This document shows, one piece after another, positions 4,599-6,239 of a stretch of DNA of 6,239 nt; position 1 is the stretch's first letter, and each line of letters opens with the position of its first letter. Below the pieces are notes generated by a model. That model saw nothing but the letters and a program-made list of their open reading frames with translations, had not been told where the DNA came from and ran no database searches. Location of the stretch: positions 1 through 6,239 of the forward strand of contig JAFQHF010000068.1 in NCBI GenBank assembly GCA_017398105.1, read 5' to 3'. The position numbers and the translations under genes were made by a program. This DNA comes from Oscillospiraceae bacterium (GTDB taxonomy: Bacteria > Bacillota_A > Clostridia > Oscillospirales > Oscillospiraceae).

Positions 4599-6023
4599 AT
4601 GAAAACATCCTTCAGCCGCAGCTTCTTTACTGCGGCGGCCATTCTGCTGCTGGCACTGATCGTGCTGGGAGCCTCCTTTCAGCTGCAGGTCAATGCCTAT
4701 ATGGAGGACTCCACCGTTTCCGGACTGCAGCAGGATGCAGCGGTGATCGCCAATCTGGCGGCAGCCTACAGTCTGGACGGAAATCTTTCCAACCGGGAAC
4801 TGCTGCTGAATCTGGACATTATCTCCCAGGTGACGGATGCGGACGTGGTGATCTGCGACAAAATGGGCTACATCATCCTCTGCTCCGATGCCCTGACCGG
4901 CTGCGACCATGAGGGCTGGCAGCTGAACCGGGAATATCTGTCCATTGTTATGGAAACCGGCAGCTACACGGCCACCGGCATCATCCAGAATCTCTATCCC
5001 GATGAGCGGTATGTGGTGTCCGCCCCCATCATCGGCGGCAGCGAGGCACAGGGCATCGTCATCGTATCCGCCCCCACCTCTGCCACCAACCAGATTCTGA
5101 ACCGGATCTCCAATATTTTCCTGACGGCCTCGGTTTTCGTGGTGCTGCTGGCAGTCCTGGCAGTCACCGCCTTCGCCAGAAGAGAAAGCCGCCCCCTGCG
5201 GGACATGGCAAAGGTTGCCAACGCCTTCGCCCACGGCAATCTGACTGCCCGGGTAAAGCTGGAGGATGACTACAGCTGGGAAATGGAGGAGCTGGCCCTG
5301 TCCTTCAACAATATGGCCCTGTCTCTACAGAAGAGCGAATATCAGCGGCAGGAATTTGTGGCCAACGTATCCCACGAGCTGAAGACCCCCATGACCACCA
5401 TCGCCGGCTACATTGACGGCATTCTGGACGGCACAATTCCGGAGCATCGGCAGGAGCACTACCTGCGCATCGTCTCTGAGGAGACCAAGCGCTTAAGCCG
5501 ATTGGTCCGAAGTATGCTGGACATCTCCCAGTTGCAGAAGGAGGAGGGCATCCCCGATGACAAAAAGATGCACTTCGACCTGGAGGAATGCGCCGGACAG
5601 GTGCTGATCACCTTCGAAAAGAAGATCAACGACAAAAAGCTGGATGTGGACGTGGTTTTCCCGGAGCATCCTGTTTATACCATGGCCAATCGGGACTATA
5701 TCACCCAGGTGATCTACAACCTGCTGGACAACGCGGTGAAATTCTGCCCCGAAGGGGGCACCCTGGGCTTTAAGATCCGGGAAGGCGGAAACAAGGCCTA
5801 CATCTCCATCTCCAACGACGGTGAGACCATCCCCGCCGAGGAGCTGCCCCTGGTCTTCGACCGGTTCCACAAGCTGGACAAGTCCCGCTCCAAAAACCGG
5901 GACGGCTGGGGCCTGGGCCTTTACATCGTCAAGACCATCGTATGCAGCCACGGAGAGGATATTTCCGTCAGCAGCAAGGACGGCAAGACGGAGTTTACCT
6001 TCACAATGCCGCTGGTAAATTAA
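4599..6023 (+). CDS. Membrane-bound sensor histidine kinase (HAMP-HisKA-HATPase_c)
   Basis: A 474-residue kinase, presumed partner of the response regulator at 3656-4342. It has a short cytoplasmic N-terminus, TM1 about 11-30, an extracytoplasmic sensor about 31-168, TM2 about 171-193, and a HAMP linker about 194-246. The dimerisation/phosphoacceptor helix carries H259 in NVSHELKTP. The ATP-binding domain runs from about 328 to the end: N box N374/N378 (NLLDNA), F box VFDRF (419-423) and G2 box GWGLGL (436-441). The sensor has PDC/Cache-like character (DADVVICDKMGYIILCSD) but no ligand can be assigned; it holds three cysteines (86, 95, 102). No PAS domain lies between HAMP and HisKA, unlike typical PhoR. 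The G1 box reads NDGETI rather than DxGxGI, a variant that also occurs in active kinases of this class. The start is supported by GAGG at 4585-4588. Confidence 0.95.
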   Translation: MKTSFSRSFFTAAAILLLALIVLGASFQLQVNAYMEDSTVSGLQQDAAVIANLAAAYSLDGNLSNRELLLNLDIISQVTDADVVICDKMGYIILCSDALTGCDHEGWQLNREYLSIVMETGSYTATGIIQNLYPDERYVVSAPIIGGSEAQGIVIVSAPTSATNQILNRISNIFLTASVFVVLLAVLAVTAFARRESRPLRDMAKVANAFAHGNLTARVKLEDDYSWEMEELALSFNNMALSLQKSEYQRQEFVANVSHELKTPMTTIAGYIDGILDGTIPEHRQEHYLRIVSEETKRLSRLVRSMLDISQLQKEEGIPDDKKMHFDLEECAGQVLITFEKKINDKKLDVDVVFPEHPVYTMANRDYITQVIYNLLDNAVKFCPEGGTLGFKIREGGNKAYISISNDGETIPAEELPLVFDRFHKLDKSRSKNRDGWGLGLYIVKTIVCSHGEDISVSSKDGKTEFTFTMPLVN

Positions 6024-6046
6024 ATGCTGAATTAAAAATGCTAAAT
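6022..6046 (+). repeat. Dispersed 25-bp AAATGCTGAAT repeat at the kinase stop codon
   Basis: AAATGCTGAAT, TAA, AAATGCTAAAT matches 3413-3437 at 23 of 25 positions. It starts inside the kinase TAA (6021-6023). Here only a single arm is present, without the facing arm seen at 3465-3496. Confidence 0.75.
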
Positions 6047-6052
6047 GCCAAA

Positions 6053-6099
6053 TAATGGTATCGGCTGCGCCGATACATTAAAATATTGCCGAAGGCAAT
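6053..6099 (+). other. Two adjacent small hairpins after the kinase gene
   Basis: The first is GTATCGGC (6058-6065), loop TGC, GCCGATAC (6069-6076), extended by TAAT/ATTA past a one-base bulge. The second is ATTGCC (6085-6090), loop GAA, GGCAAT (6094-6099). Stem length and loops (TGC, GAA) resemble the side hairpins at 4362-4374 and 4500-4510. There is no T-tract directly after either, so terminator function is doubtful. Confidence 0.65.
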
Positions 6100-6144
6100 T
6101 CAGACTGTCAAAAAAGTAGATTTACACGTAAAAGTTTACCAAAA

Positions 6145-6216
6145 TGCACAGCACCCAAAGCCTCCCTTGTGTAAAGGGAGGTGGCTCGCCGTAAGGCGAG
6201 ACGGAGGGATTGTGCA
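6145..6216. repeat. Compact palindromic element with two inner hairpins (three-way-junction shape)
   Basis: The outer arms TGCACA (6145-6150) and TGTGCA (6211-6216), with inner support from CCC (6154-6156) and GGG (6206-6208), enclose two stems: CCTCCCTT/AAGGGAGG (6161-6168 and 6174-6181) and CTCGCC, loop GTAA, GGCGAG (6185-6200). Elements of this CCTCCCT...GGCGAG...GGAGGGA type are familiar to me as abundant intergenic repeats in gut Clostridia genomes, possibly MITE-like; that is from memory, not a search. No gene is visible between 6024 and the window end. Confidence 0.7.
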
Positions 6217-6239
6217 GAGAAATCTTACGTATTCGCATA

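Noticed and set aside
4494..5234. A 246-codon minus-strand open frame opposite the kinase
   Set aside because: It is antisense to the kinase sensor domain, starts late and ends in the repeat array, and is rich in Gly, Gln and His as expected from a shadow frame.

Overview
The window looks like a chromosomal segment of a moderately GC-rich Gram-positive gut-type Clostridium relative, most likely in the Oscillospirales. That placement is an inference. It rests on an Na+-pumping decarboxylase beta subunit, strong AGGAGG-type ribosome binding sites, GC-rich coding sequence next to AT-rich intergenic DNA, and dense short palindromic repeats. No marker gene fixes the species.

Layout. Bases 1-586 are the C-terminal half of a sodium ion-translocating decarboxylase beta subunit, ending at a clean intrinsic terminator (598-628). 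Bases 635-994 hold three tandem copies (period 127-128 bp) of a composite element made of two facing REP-like palindromes. Next, on the minus strand, is an AT-rich REP-associated tyrosine transposase (RAYT, 998-1465), closed on its upstream side by a seventh copy of the palindrome (1492-1520). Then come, on the minus strand, a LacX-like aldose 1-epimerase (1530-2408), a facing pair of palindromes of a second REP family (2438-2549), and uppP, undecaprenyl-diphosphatase (2558-3388). The divergent intergenic region 3389-3655 holds a good minus-strand sigma-A promoter for uppP, a long AT-rich inverted repeat in its leader, and a plus-strand promoter with phased TTCACA-like boxes. The rest is a two-component system: an OmpR/PhoB-type response regulator (3656-4342) and a membrane histidine kinase (4599-6023). 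The two are split by a 256-bp gap filled with hairpins. The right end (6022-6216) holds three further palindromic repeat types.

How it fits together. The regulator and kinase should form one phosphorelay, possibly autoregulated through the boxes ahead of the regulator. UppP recycles the undecaprenyl lipid carrier for cell-wall synthesis, and the epimerase interconverts sugar anomers; no pathway link between these two is visible. The most distinctive content is the repeat DNA. The seven GTAG-footed palindromes with a RAYT among them form a candidate REP/BIME-transposase system. The hairpin array between regulator and kinase is an ordered, tree-like inverted repeat that I cannot assign to a named family. 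No RNA genes, CRISPR array or complete insertion sequence other than the RAYT unit were seen.
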